DNA from: Stictocephala bisonia
Lineage: Eukaryota; Arthropoda; Insecta; Hemiptera; Membracidae
Assembly (NCBI GenBank): GCA_035578905.1
Contig: JAQJVL010000151.1
Coordinates: 249,001 to 313,000, forward strand
DNA length: 64,000 nucleotides
Direction of reading: 5' to 3'
In this document: positions 1 to 12,310 of the stretch, one piece after another
Layout of the letters: each line of letters begins with the position of its first letter
How positions within the stretch are numbered: position 1 is the first letter of the stretch
The notes under the pieces: generated by a model
What the model saw: the letters and a program-made list of their open reading frames with translations, nothing else
Databases searched by the model: none
What the model was told of the DNA's origin: nothing
Made by a program: the position numbers and the translations under genes

Positions 1-460
1 GTACATGTTGCAGTGTATATATGCCCCTATCTCAGTATATATTGCAATATATATTCTGTTGTTTCAGTACAACGTTAAGGAGTTATGCTTCTATCCCAGT
101 ACATGTTGCAGTGTATATATGTCTCTATCTCAGTATATATTGCAATATATATTCTATAGTTTCAGTACAACGTTAAGGAGTTATGCTTCTATTCCAGTAC
201 ATGTTGCAGTGTATATATGCCACTATCTCAGTATATATTGCAATATATATTCTATTGTTTCAGTACAACGTTAAGGAGTTATGCTTCTATTGCAATACAT
301 CTTGTAGCACATATGCTACTATCTCATTATATATTGTAATATATATGCTATTGTTTCAGTACAACTTTTAGGAGTTATGATTCTATTCCAGTACATATTA
401 CAGCGTATATTTGCTACTATCCCAGTATATATTGCAATTTATATGCTATTGTTTCAGTAT
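1..460. repeat. 98-bp tandem repeat, about 4.7 copies
   Basis: The motif gtacatgttgcagtg starts at positions 1, 99 and 197, giving a 98-bp period. A fourth, diverged copy starts near 295 and a partial fifth near 392. Each unit contains a palindromic tatattgcaatata core. The array begins at the window edge, so it extends further left. ORFs across it are by-products of the repeat. Copies become more diverged to the right, as expected at the edge of an array. Confidence 0.9.
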
Positions 461-3430
461 TCTTACTTTAGTATATTTTCTTTACAAGTTGTTGGTATTT
501 GCTTAATATATCAGTTGGAAACATATGACTTGTAGAAATAAAAAATGCCCTCTAATTGTATACTACGTTAATTATTGTCTTAAAGAAGTGTATACTTGCT
601 AATAACAAAATACAACTTATAAACGTTTTATTTACATGAGAATTGTACTTTCATATGATATAACTTATATCGAAGTTTAAAATAATTAATATGAAAATGT
701 TGACGTGTAAGTAATAAATTTTATTAATTTCTATTAATCTTGAACAATAAAAACTATTCAGGATAAATTAACATACTTTAGATTTCTTTTCTAAATTTTC
801 AATGTACATTCTGTAAATTATGTTCATTAACAACTGTATGGTTAAATAACAAATTTTCAAAGTAAGCTTTATCAAGCCAGTAAAACCTTTCGGTTGAATT
901 TGTTAGTAGAATGTTAAATTTGGAAAGCAATATCGTTTTTGACGCTTTACAAATATTTGATTCTTTGCTTCATCCAAATTAAACTCAACATTTCCAATCA
1001 TGAAATGGATGCAGACAATATTGAACCATTCTCACAAACTATGTTATTTATTATAAAAAGAGACCATATTAAGAAAACTTAAGCTTTATTTTTTCGATAT
1101 TAAATTCCAAAGAAAAGTTTCATTACAATATAAACTAACCGATACATTTGAGTATGGCTAGTGCTTAAAGGAGATTACTAAATATTGTTTCTACTATTAA
1201 GTTGATTGTTTAGTAGTTTTATTTTATAGTATCAGTTTCCAACAAAAAACGTTCATCAGTTCGTCTTTTTTTACTTATATCAAATGAATTCTATTATATA
1301 GTGTGGAATAAGTTGTTCATGTATTTTTGTAATCGTAATCATTTATTGCTTTTAACAATTTATTTAGTTGAAAAGATAATTAAATTAATACATTAAAATA
1401 ACACATACAATTATAACGTGTCGTATATTAATAATTATAAAACATTTTGAAATAAATTAAAATTGGTAAATTTATTATTTCATGAAATCTTCAGTTTAGA
1501 AGTAGGATTATGTCTTAAATAATTTATTAACTTTTTTTGAAAAGTTGCTCTTTATAATGTGTTCTGGTAGTTAATAGAAAAATTCTTACCTCTTGTCTAT
1601 TAGAAAAAAAAAAAATAGATTTTTTATCAACCATGTCACGCTAATTTTATGCAGATTTACTTCTCTTTTTAATTTATGGAATATTTTGGACAACAAACAG
1701 TAGTGGCTTACGAATATATTTGAGTGGATAAAAAAAGGTAAAATATAGAGGTAAAATTTCTCTCCATAATGAATGTCTTTAACAATATTTGTAATTTAGA
1801 GTGAATATTCTTCTTAAATGTTTACAGTTTCCCAAAATATCAACTGCATATTTAAATTTGGATATTTTATTTAGTTATAAGAAAAGAGTATTTAATCTGT
1901 TTAAGTAGATATTCTATTTCGATTCCTCGTCAAAATAAGAGGGAGAGCGTTTAGAATGGCAGCACAAATTAAACAAAGTGTGTGAACCGTTATTATGTAG
2001 ATTATTGTTGTGATTATCACTGTAAACTTACACTGACTTAATCTTGTTATTTTATGTTATATTGTAATATTGTAATTGTTGTCGTGTTTAGAATATTATC
2101 TTGTTATTGTTGATAATTTGTACTTTAAATTTAAAGTAAGTTTGTTGTGCTGTAGCTTGTTATGGTTAGAACTGTTTTTTGGTGTTTTGTTGTATGTTAT
2201 CTCATTTAGCAACAGTACTTTGATTCATTTTATATCATTGTAGCCATCTTGTTCTAACTATTTGTAATTGATTTTTTTATGTTTTAAAAAGGTGCTTTTC
2301 CTCTGTGATAAATTAAAAAATTGTATGCTCTTTGTTTTAGATATTTTTTTAATTTCCTATATTGAATTCAAGTAAAACTATATAATCTATAAAGTTATTG
2401 TATTCGTATATTTTTATTAAATTTTTTGTAAGTGATGCTTGATGTTCACAATAAATTTAAATCCTACTTTTAACATGGGTTTTTATGCTTATTCAGTAAA
2501 TTGTATACTGTATTTGATTCGTATACAACAAATATACAGTGTTTGTCATTTGAAAGTAATGTACTGAAATAATATTAACTGTTTTTACTATATCCATAGT
2601 TCTAAAACTTAACGTACATTAATTATTTACATGTCGTTCAGTAAATTTGAGCTTTGTAGTTGTATAAAACATGCATATAGTTATTTGTCTACAATAACAT
2701 AATGCTTATGGCTAAGACACGCCGTTTGTAAAATAACTCAAGAGAATCACAGAACGTTATATAAATGAACCTGTATAATGGCAAAAGCAATTTACTCGAG
2801 GTAATACATTAAGCTGAGCCAGAGTGCCTTACTCGCATGTTCCATTCATGAAGTTAAGTTCGGACATCTTCTCTTTTTTAACTTAAGTCTCATTCAGATG
2901 TTTGGTTACTGAATTTACCTCAATACTTGAAATGTCTCCGCAATATGTGTTAACTGTTATAGGCTATTTTCTGTTGGAAATGTTACTTGGATGGATTCTA
3001 TGTATGTTTAATATTATTTACTGTAGCGTAATCCGGGTCAGACCATGTCTGGTTGCTATGTGCATTATGTACATGTTGCCGAAGTTTAGCGTACATCGTA
3101 GCTTTCATCTTCAGATCGATACACTCTGCTACTCAGGTCCACAGAGTAAATAAGACAAGACTCTGTCACTGTCACTATTTATCTCTCCGGGCCTCAAATT
3201 GTATATACAGGCATTTATATAATCGACATTTCTAGAAGGGCAAAAGTGGGTCGGGAATGTCGAGGAGACAGACTCGGGTATGTGTCCGGGTGACTTGGCA
3301 AGGGGTCATTACATGCTGTCTTGTCAATTGAATTCAAACCATTTTTACGTTTAGGTAATTTGGTTACTATGGGCAGCGAAGAATCGTAAATTTAATTTTC
3401 TCATGAAGATTTAAATTATTGGGATGCTTT
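461..3430. other. AT-rich stretch without recognisable gene
   Basis: Very AT-rich sequence with many stops in all frames. The ORFs around 2.9-3.2 kb are short and show no family motif. I see no terminal repeats, tRNA-like boxes or coding signatures here. Confidence 0.6.
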
Positions 3431-3433
3431 TTT

Positions 3434-3955
3434 AGTTGCCTCTGCCTCTCTGATGTCACTTTTAGTTGCCTCAGCCTCTCTGATGTCACTTTTAGTTGCC
3501 TCTGCCTCTCTGATGTCACTTTTAGTTGCCTCTGCCTCTCTGATGTCACTTTTAGTTGCCTCTGCCTCTCTGATGTCACTTTTAGTTGCCTCTGCCTCTC
3601 TGATGTCACTTTTAGTTGCCTCTGCCTCTCTGATGTCACTTTTAGTTGCCTCTGCCTCTCTGATGTCACTTTTAGTTGCCTCTGCCTCTCTGATGTCACT
3701 TTTAGTTGCCTCTGCCTCTCTGATGTCACTTTTAGTTGCCTCTGCCTCTCTGATGTCACTTTTTTAGTTGCCTCTGCCACTCTGATGTCACTTTTTTAGT
3801 TGCCTCTGCCTCTCTGATGTCACTTTTTTAGTTGCCTCTGCCTCTCTGATGTCACTTTTTTAGTTGCCTCTGCCTCTCTGATGTCACTTTTTTAGTTGCC
3901 TCTGCCTCTCTGATGTCACTTTTTTAGTTGCCTCTGCCTCTCTGATGTCACTTTT
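3434..3955 (-). repeat. 30/32-bp minisatellite, 17 copies
   Basis: Units begin with agttgcctctgcc. They start every 30 bp from 3434 to 3734 (11 starts), then every 32 bp at 3766, 3798, 3830, 3862, 3894 and 3926, because the T-run grows from 4 to 6. In one minus-strand frame the 30-bp unit reads SDIREAEATK. That peptide is also found once in the adjoining Penelope-like endonuclease remnant at the array's right edge. The long ORFs on both strands are products of the period being a multiple of three and are not genes. Confidence 0.93.
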
Positions 3956-4312
3956 AAAATTTACCTGAACTAGAACGCTGGTCTCATCAAATAAAACCAA
4001 ATGTTTGTTATGTTCAGTGGAGTTTTTTTCCACTGGGTCAAAGGTTTTGGTACATGGAACGCGTTCTTTAATTCTCGTGGAGATTAGGCGGCGGCTTTCA
4101 CGCACACAACACTGACCACAACTACACATTATGGTGCAATGGAACACTCCCGCGGTTTCAAGTTTAACCTTGTTCTTAACAGTGTGGTGATAATCTTTAA
4201 TTATTGTATGTGGCTTGAAGAATGTTTTTTTACTGTATTTCCGTAATGTTTTAGCTATTCTATCTGTTGTGATCTTGATATTTGGAGGTTTTACCCTTGA
4301 TAAAAAATACAA
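3956..4312 (-). pseudogene. Penelope-like element, GIY-YIG endonuclease remnant
   Basis: Read on the minus strand, this stretch has the order of motifs typical of the linker and C-terminal endonuclease of Penelope-like retroelements: RIAKTLRKYSKKTFFKP, then AGVFHCTIMCSCGQC, TRIKE, EH and LFDETSVL, ending in SDIREAEATKK at the minisatellite. In the family this domain nicks target DNA. The canonical tyrosines of GIY-YIG are not preserved (GVF; the second motif is also altered), so it is inactive. The ORF start at 4312 is arbitrary, and the reverse transcriptase is not contiguous on this strand. The call rests on the CSCG, TRIKE and LFDET pattern. Confidence 0.6.
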
Positions 4313-4478
4313 ATTACATTTGCTTAAAACACTTAGAAAAAATGGATACTTGACAGCTTATATTAAAAAAGTATTTAGAAAAAATAACAAAAAAATTAAT
4401 CACAATTGTAATACAGAGGAAGAAAACCAGCGTCCAAATAGGATTGAAACAGCCGTACTTCCATGCTTCAATGATTAG
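4306..4478 (+). pseudogene. Possible Penelope-like element fragment, opposite orientation
   Basis: The plus-strand frame here contains LLKTLRKNGYLTAYIKKVF and later RIETAVLPCF. This resembles the segment between reverse transcriptase and endonuclease in Penelope-like elements, which often reads HLKxxLxxNGY followed by a LPY/LPF motif. It lies head-to-head with the minus-strand endonuclease remnant, so if both calls hold, an inversion or two nested partial copies meet near 4300. The piece is too short to be sure. It ends at a stop at 4476-4478. Confidence 0.35.
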
Positions 4479-4744
4479 TATTTAATTGTTACATTAAGAA
4501 TACATTAGATTTCATTATTTAAGACACTCAGATTAACTGTATTTGTATTTATACTTGCTAGGAGCGTATGCTTTATGCATACATTAACTACTTTTGAGTT
4601 AATTACAATCTAGAGTTGTTGGAAACTCAATTACACATATGCATGGTTATAATTATTCAGAAATATATATGGCCAGTAAAAATGTAGCTTTTTTTACAGT
4701 AAAAATTTCTTCACTGTAATGTTAATAAAAGAAGTTTTTCAGGG

Positions 4745-4940
4745 AGTACAATTGACTGGCTTTTATATTAAGAACCAGAGGCCGATGGCATGGAGTAAAT
4801 TGACTGGACTTTATATTCAGAACAAAAGGCCGATACCTCAGAGAGTAAAATTGACTGGATTCTATACAAAACTAAAGGCCGATAGCACAGGGAGAAAATT
4901 TACTGTATTTTATAATCAGAACTAGAAGCCGATGGGTTCA
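4745..4940. repeat. Diverged ~50-57-bp tandem repeat, 4 copies
   Basis: Four degenerate copies carry the recurring pieces aattgactgg, ttatatt.agaac and aggccgat, at about 4748, 4797, 4848 and 4896. Spacing varies from about 48 to 52 bp. The short ORF across it simply reads the repeat and is not a gene. Confidence 0.7.
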
Positions 4941-6632
4941 TTCTATAAAATTGTTTCATTCTAATGAGACGTAAATAAATATAGGCAAATTTATGAACTG
5001 AAAGCCCAGAAATGTCAGTCATCCTGCCTCTGAATTCATGTATTTAAAGTACATTTATAAAATTGAAAATTGCTGTAATATACAAAGTTTCAAAATACCC
5101 TTGTTAAATGTATGGTAAATATTCAAAATAAATAAATGTTATCATTAAAGTAGGTAAAATAGCTCTGGATTATTGTTTGTCTACATTTATTAAATGCATT
5201 AAGAATATCTTTAGCTGCATTGACATAATTTGCTTTAATAACCAACAACGTTTATTTAAACATGGTGATATAGCTGTTGGTTAAAACTTTTTAAATAAAA
5301 ACAAAATTAATTAGGAAATATCAACAGTGATGTAAAATAAAATATTATGTAGCAATGATGATCTAACTAATACTTAATGACAAAAGTCTGGAACATCCAA
5401 TGATGGTTACAACATCACCTGAATGACGCACCCTCCTTAATTGGAACACACTTCCAGGCGTGACTCCTTTTGTTTACCCACACAATATCTGCAGAGGAAC
5501 AATACCATTAAGAGGGCATTAATAGATGTTTTCAGAACAGACTTCCACTTATAGAGAGTGCAATGAGCGACGTATTATTGTAAGGGTTGATATCAGCAAC
5601 TTATATTATAACTGTCGACTTTCTGTCAATAAGCATACTTATTGGAACAGTAAGTTGCCCACAGTAAAATTATCTGAAACTTGCAAATGTTATAACTTGT
5701 CCGCAGAAATGATTTCATTCATATAATAATAATAATATATAATAGAAACACGCTTAATATTTCCATTCCATGATATATTAAATTAAATAGGCCGTTCGTA
5801 GAACGAACTTCGTTAGGGATTTTCAATTAAGAAGTTAATTGATTGTCAACTTAATTGATGTAATCAATTGCTGTATTTGTTCAAATTAGATATTTGAGTG
5901 TACTATCTGTGTAATCGTATTGCACCAATTTGTTGAACTGGTTTAGTTAAGGCCTACTTTGACTATTATAAAATTACATAATTTGTTAGGTAGATTTAAA
6001 TATTTTGATATGGATATGGAATTTATTTAAGTATACGTTTCACAGATCTATGAATCACTATATCACCACTATAAAAATTTTGAAGTTATTATTTAGCAAC
6101 AATCCAGCTAATTAATTAAGTTGTAGGCCTACTAGTTTAAGTCGGCCTTTAATTTCAGTTTGAAAAAATTAAACTCATAAAAGTAATTTAAAAACATTTC
6201 TACTCAATATTAACTATATAAAAATGTATTTTATGGAAATCATACATAAAATTATACATTAATACAAAAATCATATCGAATCGATTGAAGTAAATCTGAC
6301 AAAAGATTACGTTCTATTGAATCAATTAAGTTGTTCAAACAATAAACCTATTAATATCTACTAGACATGTTTCAACTGTAGGCCGAAAGGTTCAGTTTGT
6401 TCCTTCATGCAAAACAGGCTTTGATCTCCTTGAAGCCTGGCGTAAGCCTCCCGCCAATCGGCTGGTTTACCGGTTAGTGGTGTTAATGGGGTATTGATGG
6501 TTTGATTCTGCCATTAACACTTTCCCTCGCTAAGCCCTAACAAGGGTGAGAACTACAAACCAACACTGGCATAAACAACCTGATAGTAAAAATAAATAAA
6601 TGTACGCGCGCGTGGAATTTATGCCACTGTAC
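4941..6632. other. AT-rich stretch without recognisable gene
   Basis: No protein family or terminal repeat was recognised. A block near 5455-5530 (tttgtttacccacacaa and following) loosely resembles 61,138-61,210 and may be an old dispersed repeat. The 6410-6560 stretch is less AT-rich but has no identifiable content. Confidence 0.5.
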
Positions 6633-6880
<248 letters not shown>

Positions 6881-7265
6881 CAGTTGTTTTAAATATAATT
6901 TTATACAAACCATAGTCCTATAAATATATTGCGTCCTCATATAATTTTAAACCTTATATATTTCATACTCTCATCAATCACAACAACACGTATAATACTT
7001 ATAATGACATACAAAAATGAGGAAAAATCACAACCTCTAACCTAGTGATAGTACTAACTTAACATTTTTGTTTGGCAATTCTTTTACACTACTGGAACTG
7101 ACAAATCCAAAACTAAAGACTTTTTTATAAGTAGAGGTATAAACATATGAATCTGTATATGGTTTTACAAGTAAGAATATATGTAAGGTACCATATGATA
7201 ATATAATCATGTTAACGTTCAACTATTTTTCCTGCTTGCAATTTTATAGGTAGCTTTGTAGGATA

Positions 7266-7636
7266 TTTTTCGTTAATTTACCATCACTACTTTTTTCTTT
7301 CCTTTAATTTACTATCACTACTTTTTTTTCTTTCCTTTAATTTACTACCACTACACAAATATTCTATTGCTCTAAAAACTGTTCTCCAATAATTCTTACG
7401 ACCACTGTGGTATTCCTTATCCGCTAGGAATCCAATATCACAGGCCCTATCTTATCGGTTTCAAAGAACTTACACAGGGAGAGCGCATTCGGCGATCATT
7501 GGATTTACCAGTTTGTTATCAACTTTAATAGCCACATCTAACCTAACCTAACCTTAATTGCGATAAAAAAAAGAGTAGTAGTAATGAAGTAACGGAAAAA
7601 GTAGTGATAGTGAATCAACGGAAAAGTTTCGCTTTT
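7266..7636. mobile_element. MITE-like inverted repeat element
   Basis: The left arm has tandem copies of a ~33-bp unit around taccatcactactttttt/ctttcctttaatttacta (7278-7355). The right arm at about 7573-7630 is the reverse complement of the same motif (agtagtgatagtgaatcaac, ggaaaa). The interior has no coding capacity. This looks like a non-autonomous DNA transposon with repeated terminal sequence. Exact ends and target duplication were not resolved. Confidence 0.45.
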
Positions 7637-7688
7637 TGATTTTTTTAGAACCATATGCTACAATTATTTATTAGCTTGTGACATTTCA

Positions 7689-7912
7689 ATTTTATGTTAC
7701 ACCTCGGTCTGTTGATTCCACCCGGAAGAAGGAACATTAAAGAGCACCCCATAATACGCCAATTTAAGGTCGGGGATCGTGTGTAAGTAAGAAATGGACA
7801 AAAAAGAATGGATCTTAGGTTGAGTCTAATCAAGGGAAGGACATTTTCACTACTACATTGGACTAGATAATAATGTATTATGTGAAAGAAACGTTGACCA
7901 GATAGTACAATC
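7689..7912 (+). pseudogene. Ty3/gypsy integrase C-terminal fragment
   Basis: The plus-strand frame reads HLGLLIPPGRRNIKEH, then IRQFKVGDRV, a stop, and VRNG. After a frame change comes a VKETLTR-like end. This is the usual end of Ty3/gypsy integrases: an LRxRLDLL-like motif, then FKVGDxVxVRNY, closing with W.RHVDQ. Integrase joins retrotransposon cDNA to the host genome. Stops at about 7780, 7827 and 7868 and the frame change show it is dead. Downstream, 7950-8110 could be LTR-derived, and tttggtgacgaggataag near 8105 resembles sequence that follows a 5' LTR, but I could not confirm this. Confidence 0.5.
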
Positions 7913-8470
7913 AAAACTTTAAAGGTAAAAAGTTGTTATGTGTGGAAGATCGATTTAAAAACAGACGATCAGCTATTATTTATTTAACTTAATTTATTCA
8001 TATGTATGTTTCTAAAATTTGTTTCTGTTTAGCAATAAATTATGTTTTTGGGAATAAAACAGTTCAGTTTTTCAGTTCACACTAAAATGTTGTGTTTTTA
8101 AATTTGGTGACGAGGATAAGTATTTTTTTGTTTTGTTTTTAGGTAGTTGTGATTAGTTTAACAGTTTTTTGTTTTGTTTTAAACTCGTGGATAACCACAG
8201 GGAGAAATATTTATTTACACATTTCATGATATAGTGCTAGAACGGAACTTTTACAAAGTCATAAATTTAATTTTTCCTTGTTGGAGTCCTCCCATTCCTA
8301 GGTCATCAAGGTGGCGCCCTAATCCCTGGCTACTACTGATGAACTTGGAAACATTTATTTTATTTGGGTGATAACTACTCAAAACTTGTTCCCTTATACT
8401 TGGCCTGTCTCTTAGAAGAACCCCCCATTCTCCCTGAGCTAGCAAGGTTTTATACGGACAGGCATGACAA

Positions 8471-8611
8471 GCTTATATAAAAATCATAATTTGACTAAGA
8501 ATTGGTAGGACATTTCCAAAGGCTTTCTTGTATGCCATATTAAAATCAATTTATTTTAATATGGCCTAGAATTGCTAAAATTGTTAGTCAGATTATTATT
8601 TTTATATAAGC
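8471..8611. repeat. Foldback/MITE-like inverted repeat with inner palindrome
   Basis: The outer arms cttatataaaaatc (8471 on) and tttttatataag (to about 8611) are imperfect inverted copies of about 33 bp. In the middle, gccatattaaaat and attttaatatggc (8534-8565) form a 13-bp perfect stem with a 6-base loop. It has no coding content and is consistent with a short non-autonomous DNA element. Confidence 0.55.
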
Positions 8612-10588
8612 AACAAATTATTTTATATAAGCCAATCACATTTAAAAAATATAAAAATAAGTTTTCTAACGTAATTCTTTACAAAAAATGTGGGGTATGA
8701 TTAAGTAAGATTATTTTTTAGTAAACAATGGACTCTTCCAGTTTAGAAGGAGTGTCCGGAGACCATCGCCACGCACTCTAGCGGAATTTTATCAAACTAC
8801 CCCTAAAATAACCGATTGGCCATATTACCTTCGTGGCCGTAATATCATCACCCACTTTATATTTGAACGGTTTTTAAGTTCAAGAATTGCTGTCATATTA
8901 AGACTGGAACTGCCATATTACAGGCCTCGAATCTATAGAAAGGGCGTAACATAAAGGCTTGGTAGCCTATGAACTTTTCAATTTCTATAGATTATTCCAA
9001 GCAATATATGAATTTACTATATGTCTAGCTTCGACTGTCCGGTATTTTACGGGATAGTTTATCAACACAAAACAAGCAGTTAACATATAGATAGATAGGA
9101 TTAGTTAACATATCCTATCTCTATGAGTTTTCTGTTTTTTTTTTATCTGTATGTGATTTTAAAAAAAGTCTAAATATTTCCAAAAATGTGAAATTCCTTA
9201 TGTAAGTTAATCATTAAAAGATATATTTTACTTAAAATGTTTTTGTACCTAAAATCAACCCTTTTCAAAATGTGGCCTGTCTAAAATTGTCAACATCTAA
9301 AGTTTCTAAATTTGACCGAAAATATATAAATATATAAAGTGTGTGGCCTATTTTATAATAAGTCCAATGGTATACCATTTTTCAAAGATCGATTTATGAG
9401 TAATAATTACGGTGCAAACTAAAACTGTTCCTCAGTCATTTCGCCAGCCAGCACACATCACTCGTTCTGAAATAAAGATATACGTTGGATTACAACAAAT
9501 TAATTCTGGAATTTCGTATCTTGTTTTTGTAAAATTAACGAATTATGGATATTTAACCCTGAACTTTTTAGACAGTTCACCATTTAAAAGATAATTTTGT
9601 GCATACAATCTTTGTAAGCACAATATTTATTTTTATATGACTTTTTGTCGAATTTCTGTTTCAGATTTCCAAGTGATATTTTTCTAAAATCTCACATTCA
9701 GTCACACAGACAGTAAACAAATTTTTTGAGATAGGTCGCAAGTTACACTGCGTTATTTGCTTGTTTTGACCAGACAAATAATGCTATCAATAAGGGGCAG
9801 TTGAATTTGAACATCTAGTAAAATATGTTATGATTCTCGCTTAGCTTGGTCGTTGACTATACTTGGTATGTTTCTATAAAACAGTTTATATCCATTTTGT
9901 ATTTTTATGATACTGATAAAAATATGTAAGTTGTTTTTGTTTAATAATATCAAATATAGCAAGAAAATGTTTATTTTATTAATTTTATTTATTACTTAAG
10001 TCACGGAAAACTATTAAATAGTTTTCCCTATTAAATAATTGTATGTTACGTATCGTCTGTAACTTAACATACTTAAGATTAAGAGCATTTGTTGGGAGGA
10101 AGACCATTTTTTGTATCTTATGAAATGTGTATAAAAACAGACGGTTTCAGATATTTAATAATTTTAAAATTTATAAAAAAAATTTAGTATAAATATAGGA
10201 AATCCGTAAAAAAATCATATTATATGTATATTTAGGGCTAACAGTGGTTTTTGTATTGATGCGTTATATTTACACTTTTCTGTACGAACAGTTGTCATTA
10301 TCAAAATAAGTATTTTAGCTAATCTGATATTTTTGTTAACAGGTATGAAGCAACAGAGTGGACTTTTCACATCAGTAAGTTGAGATTCATATAATACTGC
10401 CTGATAACGTTCATATATTTACTATGCCAATGGTTTAGTTTCATTACGGATATCTTAAATACAACATTGCCTTGAGGTGTATTTATTAACTGAACAAATT
10501 AGAAAAAAATGTGTAGTTGTATATATAGTTTATGCTTATTATTCCACCAGTAAAACATTTAAATGTAGTGCAGGCTAATATTGTTATA

Positions 10589-10590
<2 letters not shown>
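8612..10590. other. AT-rich stretch without recognisable gene
   Basis: No recognisable coding or transposon motif. A short repeat of the gttaacatat/atagatag type lies near 9080-9115. Nothing else is supportable. Confidence 0.5.

Positions 10591-10641
<51 letters not shown>
10591..10641. repeat. Poly(A) run of about 51 bases
   Basis: Uninterrupted adenine run. It may be the tail of a retroposed sequence, but I found no recognisable retroelement upstream. Confidence 0.95.
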
Positions 10642-10643
<2 letters not shown>

Positions 10644-11959
10644 AGGTGTCCTCACCTCTTCCTTTGGTGGGTCTTAATAAAGAATCCCTTATAGTCAGAT
10701 GCTATCCCATGTTCCTTAAGTTTATCTCTACAGTAGTATAGAGTATCTCCGTTATTAGGATACCTTCATTCGGCTTAGCCTCTGTAACGTATAACTTAAG
10801 TAAGTTACAATTCCTAAATCTCACATTGCATTTTCCTGGGTTCCTAATCAACACACCTATGTATAAGTGAACTAGATTTCATTTGTAAAACATTAGTTTT
10901 TCTAGTTAATCCGTAGTGGATTTTTAAAAATAAAACATAAATGATTTTACTTAACTGTTCTTAAAACAATTATGGTAAATAGGTCATTGAATAATTATCA
11001 TAAACATTTCGTCCATTTATTTAAATTTTGTATTTGAAATACCAGAAGATAATAAAGTATTCGTTAAATAATGACTTTATGTCCGCGAGGAAGCATTAAT
11101 GAATCTCTTCGGATAAGTCTGTATAATCAACGTTGATGGTTGTTGCGTCAGTGTTTATTTTACTGATTGGTTTCTGAAGTGAAGTCTCATTTCAATTGTA
11201 AACAGTCTGGTTGACTCACCATAAATCTCTACTAAATATATCGATTAATTACCTTAATTAATTAATTTCGTCACCATGTCCTCTTACCTTTTGTATAGGC
11301 TTACACCTTTTTTGCGGCCTTTGCATCTACTCTACACAATCAACATTTTAACGAATGTCTCATTTACGCTGTTTAAGCAAATGCTTGTGTTTAAATTTCC
11401 GCTAATCAAAACCCGTTTCTATGCTGTATCACTATAGTTATCAAACAATAATACTGATGTACTGCATTGTTATATATTTTTATGTTGATTGCGACATTTC
11501 ATCTGCATCCCACCTTACGTCTCTCAACAAGAGTAAAACAAAGAGTAACAAGAATACAAACAAAGAGTATCTTTTTTCTCCAGTTCAATCATTCGCCAAT
11601 TTACAATGGATTGGATTTTAAATATTAATTTTTCTAAAAGGAAGTTTATTAATTCTAACCTAAAACCTAGTCAGCAATATTCTTTGAATGTAATATTGCT
11701 GACTTTCAAATCACCTGATTCTGAAATATGAATACTCTCATTGTCTACGCTTGCTTCCCACGCCTTATTCTATAGCAAGTGTGCTGGGGAATAAAATCGT
11801 TAAGAAATCTATCTCTGTACCACGGTGGTGAACGTTAGTGTATTGACACTCACTTCGTAGATTTTCCGGTTCCATATCAACCCAAGTTATGTTGAATTGT
11901 ACATTTTATTCAGTTCTGCTGATATAACCGTTGGATTGAAAATGTTTATTGAATTGTTG

Positions 11960-12310
11960 GCCCGGGTGGTGCAGTGCTGTACCCCAGCTACTTGGGTACA
12001 AAGTGATGAGGAGATTGTAGACAATAGGTTCTATGCTCAGTCCTCTTAATACCGATAAGGCGTCCGCTCAATGGTTACCGTCGGCGTGAACAGTACTAGA
12101 GAAGTCTGGGGTGCCCATGCTGGATGGTAGTCAGGGTTCAGATGTGTAGGGAAGAAAAATGAGTGTCAGGCTTTGTCAGTTAGTTGAAAATCAGACCAAC
12201 ACTACGTGATTCGGATTCCACGTAAAGCTGTAGGCCCCTCAGTTGCCCTGGCTATTGGGCTATCAATGAATAGCTCTTTTTGAGGAACAGTTGACCTTAG
12301 TAACAATGAC
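11960..12310 (+). repeat. Dispersed repeat family A, plus copy
   Basis: This contains ccccagctacttggg near 11992 and attcggattccacgta near 12210. Both motifs recur in the same order on the opposite strand at 21,275-21,500, so this is a dispersed repeat. The start, cccgggtggtgcagtgctgtac, is weakly reminiscent of a SINE head, but A and B boxes are not convincing. Its class is uncertain. Confidence 0.5.

Noticed and set aside
3367..3799. ORFs with KVTSERQRQL or SLLVASA repeats
   Set aside because: Out-of-frame readings of a 30-bp minisatellite whose period is a multiple of three.
8105..8122. tttggtgacgaggataag as a primer-binding site
   Set aside because: No LTR boundaries or gag sequence could be shown on either side.
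10532..10741. ORF with poly-lysine
   Set aside because: Translation of the poly(A) run.
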